A DNA stretch of 64,000 nucleotides from Thermoanaerobaculales bacterium (lineage in GTDB: Bacteria; Acidobacteriota; Thermoanaerobaculia; Thermoanaerobaculales; Sulfomarinibacteraceae), in the NCBI GenBank assembly GCA_029287235.1, contig JARFRM010000040.1, positions 1 to 64,000 of the forward strand, written 5' to 3'. The translations under genes and the position numbers were made by a program. Of the stretch, positions 10,133-19,364 are shown in pieces. The notes beneath the pieces were generated by a model. That model was not told where the DNA came from and did not search any database. It worked only from the letters and a program-made list of their open reading frames with translations. Positions within the stretch are counted from its first letter, which is position 1; each line of letters starts with the position of its first letter.

Positions 10133-10705
10133 ATGAAGAAAACACTCGGATTGCTCATCGTCCTCGGCCTGGCGGCCACCCCGGCGCTGGCGCAGAAGGT
10201 CAACATCGACTACGCCCGCGACTTCGACTTCAGCGGACCGGAGACCTTCCAGTACGTCAACACCGAAGAATCCAACGCCTCCAACCCGATGATGGCCGAT
10301 CGCATCGAGTCCATGATCAAGGCGAAATTGAAGGCCGGCGGCGCCACCGAAGTCACCGAGAACCCCGACCTCTTCATCACCTATCACATCACCACCGAGC
10401 AGCAGACCTCGTACACGACCACCAGCTTCGGCTATGGCGGCTACGGTCCCGGTTGGGGCGGTTGGGGCGGCTATGGCTACGGCGGCATGGGCGGTATGAC
10501 ATCGTCCCAAACAACCGCCAGGAACTACACCGTCGGAACCCTCATCATCGATGCCTACGACAGCACGGACAAGAAGATGATCTGGCGCGCCACCGGTGAA
10601 GTCACCGTCAAGGACAAGCCCGAGAAGCAGATCAAACAGATCGAGAAGATCCTCAACAAGATCGGCAAGAAGTGGGCAAAAATCCTCGCGGACAAGGGCA
10701 AGTAA
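10133..10705 (+). CDS. DUF4136 domain-containing protein
   Basis: Signal peptide; 'VNIDYARDFDFSGPETFQYV...DLFITYHITTEQQTSYTT...GTLIIDAYDSTDKKMIWRATGEV' architecture. Confidence 0.8.
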   Translation: MKKTLGLLIVLGLAATPALAQKVNIDYARDFDFSGPETFQYVNTEESNASNPMMADRIESMIKAKLKAGGATEVTENPDLFITYHITTEQQTSYTTTSFGYGGYGPGWGGWGGYGYGGMGGMTSSQTTARNYTVGTLIIDAYDSTDKKMIWRATGEVTVKDKPEKQIKQIEKILNKIGKKWAKILADKGK

Positions 10706-10728
10706 GCGCTCGCCACGAGCAGATTTCA

Positions 10729-10754
10729 ACACCCGGCCTCGGCCGGGTGTTTTT
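10729..10754 (+). terminator. Rho-independent terminator downstream of the DUF4136 gene
   Basis: acacccggcctcggccgggtgt hairpin followed by ttttt. Confidence 0.85.
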
Positions 10755-10809
10755 GTGCCGTCACCCGTCTTCGGCCTCCCTCCACAGAACCGTAGGCGGG
10801 TCTCTTCAG

Positions 10810-11010
10810 TTCCCGCCTCAGAGCCGATCCACCGCAGTTTCACCGCAAAGATCGCCAAGAACAAACAGAACATCGCCTATCGACCCATCGCCCCACCTCG
10901 GCCACTCTCAATTGCGATGCCCTTGCGCCCCTTGCGCCCTTGCGGTTCAACCCTGCGATGGCTGCGATGAAATCTTCGGACATCTGCGCGATCTGCGGTT
11001 TCTCCCGGGA
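10810..11010. repeat. Modular intergenic repeat (copy at 10.8 kb)
   Basis: caattgcgatgcccttgcgccccttgcgcccttgcggtt and catctgcgcgatctgcggt modules shared with 24.6, 32.9 and 52.4 kb regions. Confidence 0.65.
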
Positions 11011-11200
11011 GGGAGGGGGAACTGTCAACCGTCGACTTCTCGATCTGTCCGGAAGCGACCGACACAGCCTTCTGCGACGCCGGAATCCACCAAAAATTGA
11101 CCCCGGTCAAGGTGAGACTCACCCCGCTCCAGCATGGTTTCACTGTGGTATCGTCCAGAGACCAACATCGAGATCGAAAAGCCTTGCGGGAGGGTGAAGG

Positions 11201-12529
11201 ATGCGAAACATCAGCCTGATCGTGGGAATCTGCCTCGTATTTTCAATCGGTGCCTTCGCTGCAGAGGACCCAAAGGTCGCCGGCGCGTGCATGACGTGCC
11301 ACAAGGAGAAGTCGCCCGGACTGTACAAGCAGTGGTTCGACTCCGAGCACGCCGCCCACAGCGTCACCTGTCTGGGTTGCCACCAGGCGAAGAAGGGCGA
11401 CGCCGATGCCTTCTCCCACTACGACGCCACGATTGCAACCCTGGTGACCCCGGCAGATTGCGGCCGCTGCCACCCCAAAGAGGCCGAGGAGGTCGGCAAC
11501 TCCTACCACGCATCGGCGGGCAAGATCCTCGACTCTGCCGACGCCTATCTCGCCCATGTCGCCGCCGGCGACCCGGTCGCCGTTCTCGGCTGCGAGAGTT
11601 GCCACGGGGGCAAGGTCGAGATCGACAAGTCCAGCCCTAACAAGCTCGCCCGCCGGAGCTGGCCGAACTCGGGCATCGGCCGGATCAACCCGGACGGATC
11701 GCTGGGTTCGTGCAACGCCTGCCACACCCGGCACAGCTTCGCCAAGGCCCAGGCTCGGCAACCGGAAGCGTGCTCCAAGTGCCACCTCGGTCCCGACCAC
11801 CCCCAGAAGGAGGTCTACGAGGAGTCCAAGCACGGCAACACCTACTTCACCAACGAAGAGCTCATGAACCTCAAGGCGGACTCGTGGGTGGTCGGTGTCG
11901 ACTACGCGGCGGCGCCGACCTGCGCCTCGTGCCATATGTCGGCCACCAAGACCCAGGGCATCACCCACGATGTCGGTCAGCGCATTGCCTGGACCCTTCG
12001 TCCGCCGATCTCCAAGCACAAGGACAATCACGAGGTCAAACGCGCCAACATGCAGGATGTCTGCACCGCGTGTCACACCAGGACCTTCACCGACGGCCAT
12101 TTCTATCAGTTCGATGCGTCGGTCCGGCTCTACAACGAGAAGTTCGCCAAACCCGCCACCGATCTCATGAAGCTGGTCCGCGAGAAGAAGCTTCTGGAAA
12201 ACCCCGCCGCCTTCTCCAACAAGATCGAGTGGACCTACTGGGAGCTCTGGCACCACGAGGGTCGTCGCGCCCGCCACGGCGCCGCCATGATGGGCCCGGA
12301 CTACACCTGGTGGCACGGCTTCTACGACATCGCCCAACACTTCTACTTCAAGCTGCTCCCGCAGGCTCGAGATCTCGGTGACCCGGATGTTGACGCCTTT
12401 GTCGACCAGATCCTGTCCAGCGACCCCATGCACAAGTGGGTTCGCGAGCAGACCGAAGATCTGAAGAAACAGATCCGCGCCGGTGAGATGCAGAAGATCT
12501 ACACGAGGTTCTTCGAAGCCGAGGAGTGA
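11201..12529 (+). CDS. Octaheme c-type cytochrome, hydroxylamine oxidoreductase (HAO)-like family
   Basis: Eight CXXCH motifs (CMTCH, CLGCH, CGRCH, CESCH, CNACH, CSKCH, CASCH, CTACH), signal peptide, HAO-like 'CNACHTRHSFAKAQARQPEACSKCHLGPDHP' and 'HHEGRRARHGAAMMGPDYTWWHGFYD'. Confidence 0.85.
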   Translation: MRNISLIVGICLVFSIGAFAAEDPKVAGACMTCHKEKSPGLYKQWFDSEHAAHSVTCLGCHQAKKGDADAFSHYDATIATLVTPADCGRCHPKEAEEVGNSYHASAGKILDSADAYLAHVAAGDPVAVLGCESCHGGKVEIDKSSPNKLARRSWPNSGIGRINPDGSLGSCNACHTRHSFAKAQARQPEACSKCHLGPDHPQKEVYEESKHGNTYFTNEELMNLKADSWVVGVDYAAAPTCASCHMSATKTQGITHDVGQRIAWTLRPPISKHKDNHEVKRANMQDVCTACHTRTFTDGHFYQFDASVRLYNEKFAKPATDLMKLVREKKLLENPAAFSNKIEWTYWELWHHEGRRARHGAAMMGPDYTWWHGFYDIAQHFYFKLLPQARDLGDPDVDAFVDQILSSDPMHKWVREQTEDLKKQIRAGEMQKIYTRFFEAEE

Positions 12530-12531
12530 GC

Positions 12532-14022
12532 ATGCTTCGCAGCTACCTCGACTTCGTCCGAGCGGTCTCCCTCGACCGCCTCGGCCGGGTGGGCGTCATC
12601 CTCGTCACCACGTCGTTCGTGAGCTTCATGGTGATGCAGGTGGGGATGCTCCTCGGCGTCGTCACCAACGCCTATGTCGGGCTCATCGTCTACCTGCTGT
12701 TTCCGGTCCTCTTCGTTCTCGGGCTGGCCATCATCCCGTTGGCCTGGTACCGGCAGCGCAAACGCACCGGCAAGAGCATCGATGAACTGTTGGAACAGAG
12801 CTTCGGGCCGGAAGGTGTCCAGGGCAGGGCTGCCGGGTCACGCGTGTTTCGCACCGTGGCCATATTGACTCTCGCCAACGTGCTGATCCTCGGGGTGGCG
12901 AGTATCAAAATGCTTCACTTCATGGACTCGGCAGAGTTCTGCGGCACCGCCTGCCACTCGGTCATGAGCCCCGAGTGGACCACCTACCAGGCTTCCCCCC
13001 ACGCTCAGGTCGCGTGTGTCGAATGCCACGTCGGCGAAGGGATGGGCGCCCTCGTCAACTCCAAGCTCAATGGAGCCTGGCAGATGGTTTCCGCCACCTT
13101 CAACCTCTATGAACGACCCATTCCGACACCGGTGCACCAGCTTCGACCCGCGCGTGAAACATGCGAGAAGTGTCACTGGCCGGAGAAGTTCTACGGCAGC
13201 CGGCTCCAGACCAGGACCAGCTACGCGAACGACGACCAGTCCACACCTCGCTATACAACACTCAACCTCAAGATCGATCCCGGTGCGGCCGGCAACTCAG
13301 GGGTCCACTGGCACGTGGATCCCGAGAACGAGGTGCGCTACGCCTCGGTGGACGACCGGCGCGAAGAGATGATCTGGGTCGAGTCACGGCAGCCCGACGG
13401 AAGTGTCCGCCGCTTCGTCAACACCCGTTTGACGGTGCCCGACCCGGAGGCTGAGGACCTGCGAACCATGGATTGCGTCGATTGCCACAACCGCGCCACC
13501 CACATTTACGAGGAACCGGAGCGCGCGGTGGACGAGCAGATCCGCCTCGGTGCCATCAACCGCGAGCTGCCCTACATCCGTCGCGAGGCGGTGAAGGCGG
13601 TCCGAGGGGGATACCCGTCCCTCGAGGCCGCCGAGCAGGGAATCCGCGCGGGGCTCGAGAGCTTCTATCGCCGCAGCTATCCGGACAAGGTCTCGTCGTG
13701 GTACGACCGCATCGATCAGGCGGTCGAGGCGATCGTCCGAATCTGGGCCCGCAACATCCACCCCGGAATGAAGATCGGGTGGGGCGCCTACCCCAGCTTC
13801 CTCGGCCACAGCGACACCCCGGGGTGCTTCCGCTGCCACAACCGCGACATCCGGGACGCCGAGGGCCGGTGGATCTCCGACGATTGCACCCTGTGCCACT
13901 CGATCCTCGCCTATGGCGAATCCACCCCGTTCGCCTATCTCGAACCGGCCGACGAAAAGGCGCGGAACCGACCCATGCACGAGTTCCTACGGGACGAGTT
14001 CCTGACCTCGATCGAAGATTGA
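12532..14022 (+). CDS. NapC/NirT-type membrane multiheme cytochrome c
   Basis: N-terminal TM segments; CGTACH (CX3CH), CVECH, CEKCH, CVDCH, CFRCH, CTLCH; typical 'EFCGTACHSVMSPEWTTYQASPHAQVACVECHVG'. Confidence 0.85.
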   Translation: MLRSYLDFVRAVSLDRLGRVGVILVTTSFVSFMVMQVGMLLGVVTNAYVGLIVYLLFPVLFVLGLAIIPLAWYRQRKRTGKSIDELLEQSFGPEGVQGRAAGSRVFRTVAILTLANVLILGVASIKMLHFMDSAEFCGTACHSVMSPEWTTYQASPHAQVACVECHVGEGMGALVNSKLNGAWQMVSATFNLYERPIPTPVHQLRPARETCEKCHWPEKFYGSRLQTRTSYANDDQSTPRYTTLNLKIDPGAAGNSGVHWHVDPENEVRYASVDDRREEMIWVESRQPDGSVRRFVNTRLTVPDPEAEDLRTMDCVDCHNRATHIYEEPERAVDEQIRLGAINRELPYIRREAVKAVRGGYPSLEAAEQGIRAGLESFYRRSYPDKVSSWYDRIDQAVEAIVRIWARNIHPGMKIGWGAYPSFLGHSDTPGCFRCHNRDIRDAEGRWISDDCTLCHSILAYGESTPFAYLEPADEKARNRPMHEFLRDEFLTSIED

Positions 14023-14060
14023 ACCCGCCGAAGAACGGTCGGCGTCACAGGAGGATTCTG

Positions 14061-15296
14061 ATGCGAACCCACACTTGCTCGCGGCTGATCTTGATTCTGT
14101 CCGTCGCCGTCACCATGGCTGTTTCCGCGACACCGATACGCGCGGACGAGGCATCCGACAACGTCCTGGACGCCATCACCAAGGGCACATTCAAGCTCAA
14201 CCTCCGCTATCGCTACGCGGATGTCGATCAGGACGGTTTCGACAAACGCGGTCAGGCCTCGACCCTGAGGACCATGGCCGGCTACAAGACCGGCACGTGG
14301 AAGGGCCTCGAAGTCTACCTCGAGTTCGAGGACATCCGCGACATCGGCTTTGCCAACGATCACAACAACGCAGGGGCGGGATCGCTGTGGAACGGTGTCA
14401 TCGATCGACCGGTGATCCCCGATACACCCGTGACCGAGCTCAACCAGGCCTATCTCGGTTGGAGCCCCATCAAGGCGCTCCCCTTCCGTTTCGGGCTCCA
14501 GGAAATCGTCCTGGACAACTCGCGGTTCATCGGAAATGTCGGCTGGCGGCAGAACCACCAGAGCTTCGAGGCGGCCAGGGTGGCCTACGAGGGAGTCAAG
14601 AACCTCGCCCTCGGCTACTCCTACATCGGCCGGCAACACAATGTCCTCGGCGGTTCGCTGCCCATGTCATCCATGCACCTCAGCGCCGCCTACACGTTCT
14701 CGAAGATCGGCACCCTCAAGGGTTATGGGCTGCTGCTCGACTACGAACGTGAAGCCCAACAAGACCTCAACTCGACCACCTTCGGTGCCTTCTTCGACGG
14801 AAAGGCGAAGATCTCGGACGCCCTGAGCCTGATCTATCGGCTCGAGTTCGCCCGGCAGACCGACACCAACAACCCGAACAACATCAACGCCGGCTACGGC
14901 CGCGCCGATTTCGGCGTCTCCATATCGAAGGTGACCATCGCCGCGGGCTACGAGATCCTCGGTGGATCAGCCGACGACGGTCAGTTCCGAACCCCGCTTG
15001 CGACCCTGCACAAGTTCAACGGCTGGGCGGACAAGTTTCTCAACACCCCGACCAACGGTCTCCAGGACCTCTCGCTCTCCGTGACCGCAGTCCTCGGCAG
15101 GTTCAAGCTCATCGGGATCTACCACGACTTCTCCGCCGACACGGGTGGCGCCGGTTGGGGCACCGAGCTCGATGCCGCGGTGATCTACACCGCGCCCTGG
15201 AAGCAGCAATTCGCCGTCAAATACGCGGGCTACAGCGCCAAGGACCACGCCACCGACACGACGAAGTTGTGGGTGTGGACCAGCTGGGGGTTCTGA
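14061..15296 (+). CDS. Outer-membrane beta-barrel protein (alginate-export/porin-like)
   Basis: Signal peptide; amphipathic beta-strand pattern 'FKLNLRYRYADVDQDGFDKRGQASTLRTMAGYKTGTWKGLEVYLEFEDI', C-terminal aromatic F. Confidence 0.7.
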   Translation: MRTHTCSRLILILSVAVTMAVSATPIRADEASDNVLDAITKGTFKLNLRYRYADVDQDGFDKRGQASTLRTMAGYKTGTWKGLEVYLEFEDIRDIGFANDHNNAGAGSLWNGVIDRPVIPDTPVTELNQAYLGWSPIKALPFRFGLQEIVLDNSRFIGNVGWRQNHQSFEAARVAYEGVKNLALGYSYIGRQHNVLGGSLPMSSMHLSAAYTFSKIGTLKGYGLLLDYEREAQQDLNSTTFGAFFDGKAKISDALSLIYRLEFARQTDTNNPNNINAGYGRADFGVSISKVTIAAGYEILGGSADDGQFRTPLATLHKFNGWADKFLNTPTNGLQDLSLSVTAVLGRFKLIGIYHDFSADTGGAGWGTELDAAVIYTAPWKQQFAVKYAGYSAKDHATDTTKLWVWTSWGF

Positions 15297-15432
15297 TCCA
15301 ATTCAGGCCCGTCCTTTCCTCGGCCTCCGGCCGGTCTTCTCCGTGGGCGCCGATCCAGATCGACGCGGCGGCGGTTCCCGGGAGATCCGAAACGTAGATT
15401 CCGCCGGAGTGGGCACCTTCGTGAAACACCAC

Positions 15433-15592
15433 AGCCGTACCGGGTACGGTGGAATTCTCAGCCGTACCGCATTTTTCAGCCGTTTTAGCCGTACCTAGCC
15501 GTACCTTACCTAGCCGTACCTGGTACCACCTATTACGGTGATCGCTAGCCATATCTAGCCGTACCTGGTACGGTGATCGCTAGCCATACCTA
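15433..15592. repeat. Degenerate short repeat array, unit ~tAGCCGTACCt
   Basis: About nine AGCCGTACC/AGCCATACC-type units, plus acggtgatcgctagccata repeated twice. Confidence 0.75.
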
Positions 15593-15933
15593 AACCCTGT
15601 GTCGTCCTGACCTGGCAGGCGGGTCCGATGGACACACCGAAAACGGTGGTGCCCCGAGCCGCAGGGGCCGGACACAGCAAAGCAAACCCTTTGCCGACGG
15701 TAGTCCGGCCATGGTTCCGCCCCGGTCCCGGACGGTGGAACGACCCTTGCTTCAGGGGGACGAGGAAGCCGATGAGAAAACGCGGTCGTGGTGGACTCGG
15801 GGTCGCGACGGCGCGACCAACGGAGGATCACCACCGAGCACTGAGGGAAGCGAATCACGCCCCGCCGGGCGGGCGCGAATGTCGCGGACGCCGACAAAAC
15901 GGGAAACATGGGTGGCTGGAACGGGAGGACCCC

Positions 15934-16416
15934 ATGCAGCAGCTGTTTTTCATGATCCGCATCAATCATTTCGACGAACTGCGATCGATGATCGGACCCG
16001 AGCGGGCCGCCGCCGTTCAGCGCCAGGTCTTCAACGTGGTTCGCTCGGTTTGCCGCTCGTCCGACAAGGTTCTGCCCTGTCACAGGGACGAGTGCGGCGC
16101 CATCGCGTGGGTGAGCGACCCGGACGACGGGTCCCTCCTGGCAGACCGGATCCAGGAGCGTGTCCGGAGCCAGGTGTTCGATGCCGGCGACGGCTTCGAG
16201 TTCGGTCTGACGTGTTCGATCGGCTTCTCCGCGAACCCGGCGCCGGGGGCTGATCCGGATCAGGTGCTTTGGATTCGAACGGTGAAGCTCGCCCGCAGCG
16301 CGGTGGAATCCGCGTCGAGGTGCCCCGACGACGCCTGGGTCGGGCATTCTCGACGGGAGCGATCCAATCCAACCGCAATATCGGCGACGACTGCGATGAG
16401 ATCGGCGAAACAATAA
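15934..16416 (+). CDS. Stand-alone degenerate GGDEF-like domain protein
   Basis: 'RINHFDELRSMIGPERAAAVQRQVFNVV...DKVLPCHRDECGAIAWV...FGLTCSIGFSANP' follows the GGDEF fold pattern with a degenerate signature. Confidence 0.45.
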   Translation: MQQLFFMIRINHFDELRSMIGPERAAAVQRQVFNVVRSVCRSSDKVLPCHRDECGAIAWVSDPDDGSLLADRIQERVRSQVFDAGDGFEFGLTCSIGFSANPAPGADPDQVLWIRTVKLARSAVESASRCPDDAWVGHSRRERSNPTAISATTAMRSAKQ

Positions 16417-16583
16417 AGGTCGATGCCCCAGCCACTTGCTTTGATGAACTCAGGGGTCGCTCCGGATCAACTTTGAAGCAGCGCTGCGGAAGGGAATCCC
16501 GGAAACCATCCGAAGCGGAAGGACATGTCGCCTACGGCTTCATCCCCGGTGATACAATCGGTCTGTGTTTCATGGGGTGATTC

Positions 16584-19325
16584 GTGGTACGTGAGAAGGG
16601 CGCGAAAATGCGGCCCGACAGCGATGATTCTCAACTGCCAGCCGAGTCGAATCCGGGCATCGACCCCGGGTCGGCGGTTGACGCCGTCACCGGCGGCCGG
16701 GAGGCCCCCGGCACCGAAACCGATTTAAAAGGATTTCACGCCGAGCTTCGCCAGAGAAATCTGCCGATCGTTCTCTGGACCACAGTGGTTTTCAATCCGA
16801 CCTATCTCCTGTGGTCGGTCTTCGACTACTTCCTTTCTCCCGCCACCTGGGGTTTCTTCCTCATCCTTCGGGTCTGCGCAGTCGTGATCACCAGCCTGGT
16901 CACACTGGCCATCTTTCGGCTCAACCTCAGACGGTACTCGTGGGAGGGATTCTGGATCGTCTCTTTCGTTCTCTCCGCCTTCGTCGCGGTGATGCTCCCC
17001 TACTCCGGTGACGATCTCTCCCGATACATCATGGGGTTCGCGGTGATCCTCTTCGGCGCCGGTGTTCTGCCCGTCTGGCCGACTCGATGGGCGCTGACGT
17101 TCAACCTCGCAGCGGCAACGTTCGCGGTGCTCTTCTTCTCCATCACCAGGGAAGCGTCTCAGGTTGCCGCCAGCGATATCGTCACCGGTTTCTTCGTCGT
17201 GTTGACCGCTTTCGGGCTGAGCGTCGTCGCCGCGATGTTCAAATACAACCTCGCTAGACGTGACTACCAGAGTCGCGTCAAACTGGCCGCGGTGGCGCAG
17301 GCGGAGTCCGAAGCGCGACAGAACCTTGCCGAGACGTCTCATGATCTCGAGCGTGCCCTTGAACAGCTCAAGGAGCTCGACCGGCTCAAGAGCAAGTTCT
17401 TTGCAAATATCTCGCACGAGCTCAGAACACCGCTCACGTTGATCCTGGCTCCGGTCGAAGAGCTCGACAGCCGGTTTCGCGACCTTCACGACAAACAGCA
17501 GATTCGCGTCATCCGGCGCAACGCCGAACGATTGCTGGGGCTGATCAACGATCTCCTCGATCTGTCGCGCCTCGATGCAGGCGGCCTTCGTCTAAACCTT
17601 GCGGAACTCGACATCCGATCGGTGGCTGCGGCCGTCCACGAAAACAGCAGTTCCGCGGCGGTCGCCCGTGGGATCGATCTGCAGCTAGATATGGATCCGA
17701 CCGGAAGAGAGATCTGGGGCGATGCCCATCGTCTGGAGATCGTTCTCACAAACCTCGTTTCCAACGCCATCAAGTTCACCCCCGAGGGAGGACGTGTGAC
17801 GATCAGAGTGCAGGATCTGCCGGGAGCTGTCCGGATCGAGGTTACGGACGATGGGCCGGGCATTCCGCCGGATGACCTCGACCACGTCTTCGAACGGTTC
17901 TTCCAGGTCAATCCCACCGACCGCCGCCGCGGGGGCGGCGTCGGGATCGGACTCGCGCTTGCACGTGAGCTCGTCGAGCTCCACGGCGGGAGGATCTCCG
18001 TCAAGAGCGAGCCCGGGGTTCTCACCACATTCGCCGTCGACGTGCCCTATGGGCGAGGGCACATCAACCCCGAAGCGGTGGAGCGGCGGCGGCAACTCGA
18101 GCCCACACCGCCGCTCAAACGCCGCACCGAAGATCTCCTCCCCCCCCCCGTTGAAGTACCGGAGACGCCGCCTCGTGCAGCCGACCTCGCGATGGATCCG
18201 GATCAGGCGGTCGAGCAGGTGTTCTTCGAAGGCGCCCGCCGCCCGCGCATTTTGATTGTGGAGGACCACTCAGAGGTTCGTGATTTCATCAAGAACCTGC
18301 TCGAGCCGAGCTACGACCTGATGACGGCCGCGGACGGGCAGGAGGCGCTTGATCGTGTCAGGAGTGAGCTGCCGGATCTCGTCGTGTCCGACGTGATGAT
18401 GCCCGTGATGAGCGGAACCGACCTCTGCCGGGCCATCAAGAGCGATCCCAGGCTGCACGCGACACCGGTGATTCTCCTGACGGCCCGGGTCGGGTCCGAG
18501 GCCACGCTCGAAGCCTACTCCCACGGTGCCGACGATTTTGTTGCCAAACCATTCCACCCACGGGTGCTGATGGCGAGGATCCGCGCCCAACTCAAGCTGC
18601 GGGCCCTCGGAATCCACCTGGCACAGCAAGAGAAGCTCGCCGGAATCGGGACTCTCGCCGCCGGGATCCTCCATGAGGTGCGGAACCCGGTGAACGCCAT
18701 CGTCAACGCCGGCAAGGTCCTCAAGTCCTCGATGGACAAGGACTCCCCGGAAAGCGATCTCATCGAGGTCATCGTGGACGGCGGACGGAGGATCGAGGTC
18801 ATCACTTCAGCACTGAACACCCACGCCCGCCCGGCCGAGGCGGGTTTCAGCGAGAAATGCGATGTTCGGGAAGGTCTCGACTCGACTCTTCGTCTGTTGA
18901 AGCACAAGATGGACGGGGTCACCGTTCACCGAGAGTACGAGTCCGACCGCCTGGCGAAGGCCCCGGCCGGTCCCCTCAATCAAGTGTTTCTGAATCTTCT
19001 GGACAACGCTCTTCGATCAGGCACGGACACAATCCGGGTGCGTGTGGCCGATGATGGAGACGTCTTGCGGATCAGCGTGGCCGACCACGGACCCGGGGTA
19101 CCGCCCGAGGATGCCATCCGCATCTTTGATCCATTTTTCACAAAACGAGCCGACGGCACCGGAACCGGACTCGGACTCCATCTTTCCAGGCAGATCGTGG
19201 AAGAGTTCGACGGATCGCTGCAATTGGAAAACGAACCGGGAGGGGGAGCGAAATTCGACATCCGGATCCCGGTTTTCGAAACCGAATCCAAGGACCGAAC
19301 CGAGGAGGGGCTCGACCAAGGCTGA
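16584..19325 (+). CDS. Hybrid sensor histidine kinase: TM - HisKA/HATPase - REC - second HisKA/HATPase
   Basis: 'KFFANISHELRTPLTLILAPVEEL', HATPase 'DDGPGIPPDDLDHVFERFFQ', receiver 'ILIVEDHSEVRDF...VSDVMMPVMSGTDLC', second 'GIGTLAAGILHEVRNPVNAI' and 'DHGPGVPPEDAIRIFDPFFTKRADGTGTGLGL'. Confidence 0.9.
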   Translation: MVREKGAKMRPDSDDSQLPAESNPGIDPGSAVDAVTGGREAPGTETDLKGFHAELRQRNLPIVLWTTVVFNPTYLLWSVFDYFLSPATWGFFLILRVCAVVITSLVTLAIFRLNLRRYSWEGFWIVSFVLSAFVAVMLPYSGDDLSRYIMGFAVILFGAGVLPVWPTRWALTFNLAAATFAVLFFSITREASQVAASDIVTGFFVVLTAFGLSVVAAMFKYNLARRDYQSRVKLAAVAQAESEARQNLAETSHDLERALEQLKELDRLKSKFFANISHELRTPLTLILAPVEELDSRFRDLHDKQQIRVIRRNAERLLGLINDLLDLSRLDAGGLRLNLAELDIRSVAAAVHENSSSAAVARGIDLQLDMDPTGREIWGDAHRLEIVLTNLVSNAIKFTPEGGRVTIRVQDLPGAVRIEVTDDGPGIPPDDLDHVFERFFQVNPTDRRRGGGVGIGLALARELVELHGGRISVKSEPGVLTTFAVDVPYGRGHINPEAVERRRQLEPTPPLKRRTEDLLPPPVEVPETPPRAADLAMDPDQAVEQVFFEGARRPRILIVEDHSEVRDFIKNLLEPSYDLMTAADGQEALDRVRSELPDLVVSDVMMPVMSGTDLCRAIKSDPRLHATPVILLTARVGSEATLEAYSHGADDFVAKPFHPRVLMARIRAQLKLRALGIHLAQQEKLAGIGTLAAGILHEVRNPVNAIVNAGKVLKSSMDKDSPESDLIEVIVDGGRRIEVITSALNTHARPAEAGFSEKCDVREGLDSTLRLLKHKMDGVTVHREYESDRLAKAPAGPLNQVFLNLLDNALRSGTDTIRVRVADDGDVLRISVADHGPGVPPEDAIRIFDPFFTKRADGTGTGLGLHLSRQIVEEFDGSLQLENEPGGGAKFDIRIPVFETESKDRTEEGLDQG

Positions 19326-19364
19326 ACCTGCCGGCCGGTCGCATGTGACAGTAAGGGGGGCACG

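Noticed and set aside
15433-15592. CRISPR array in the AGCCGTACC region
   Set aside because: Units are ~10 bp, degenerate and irregularly spaced, with no spacer structure and no cas genes in the window.
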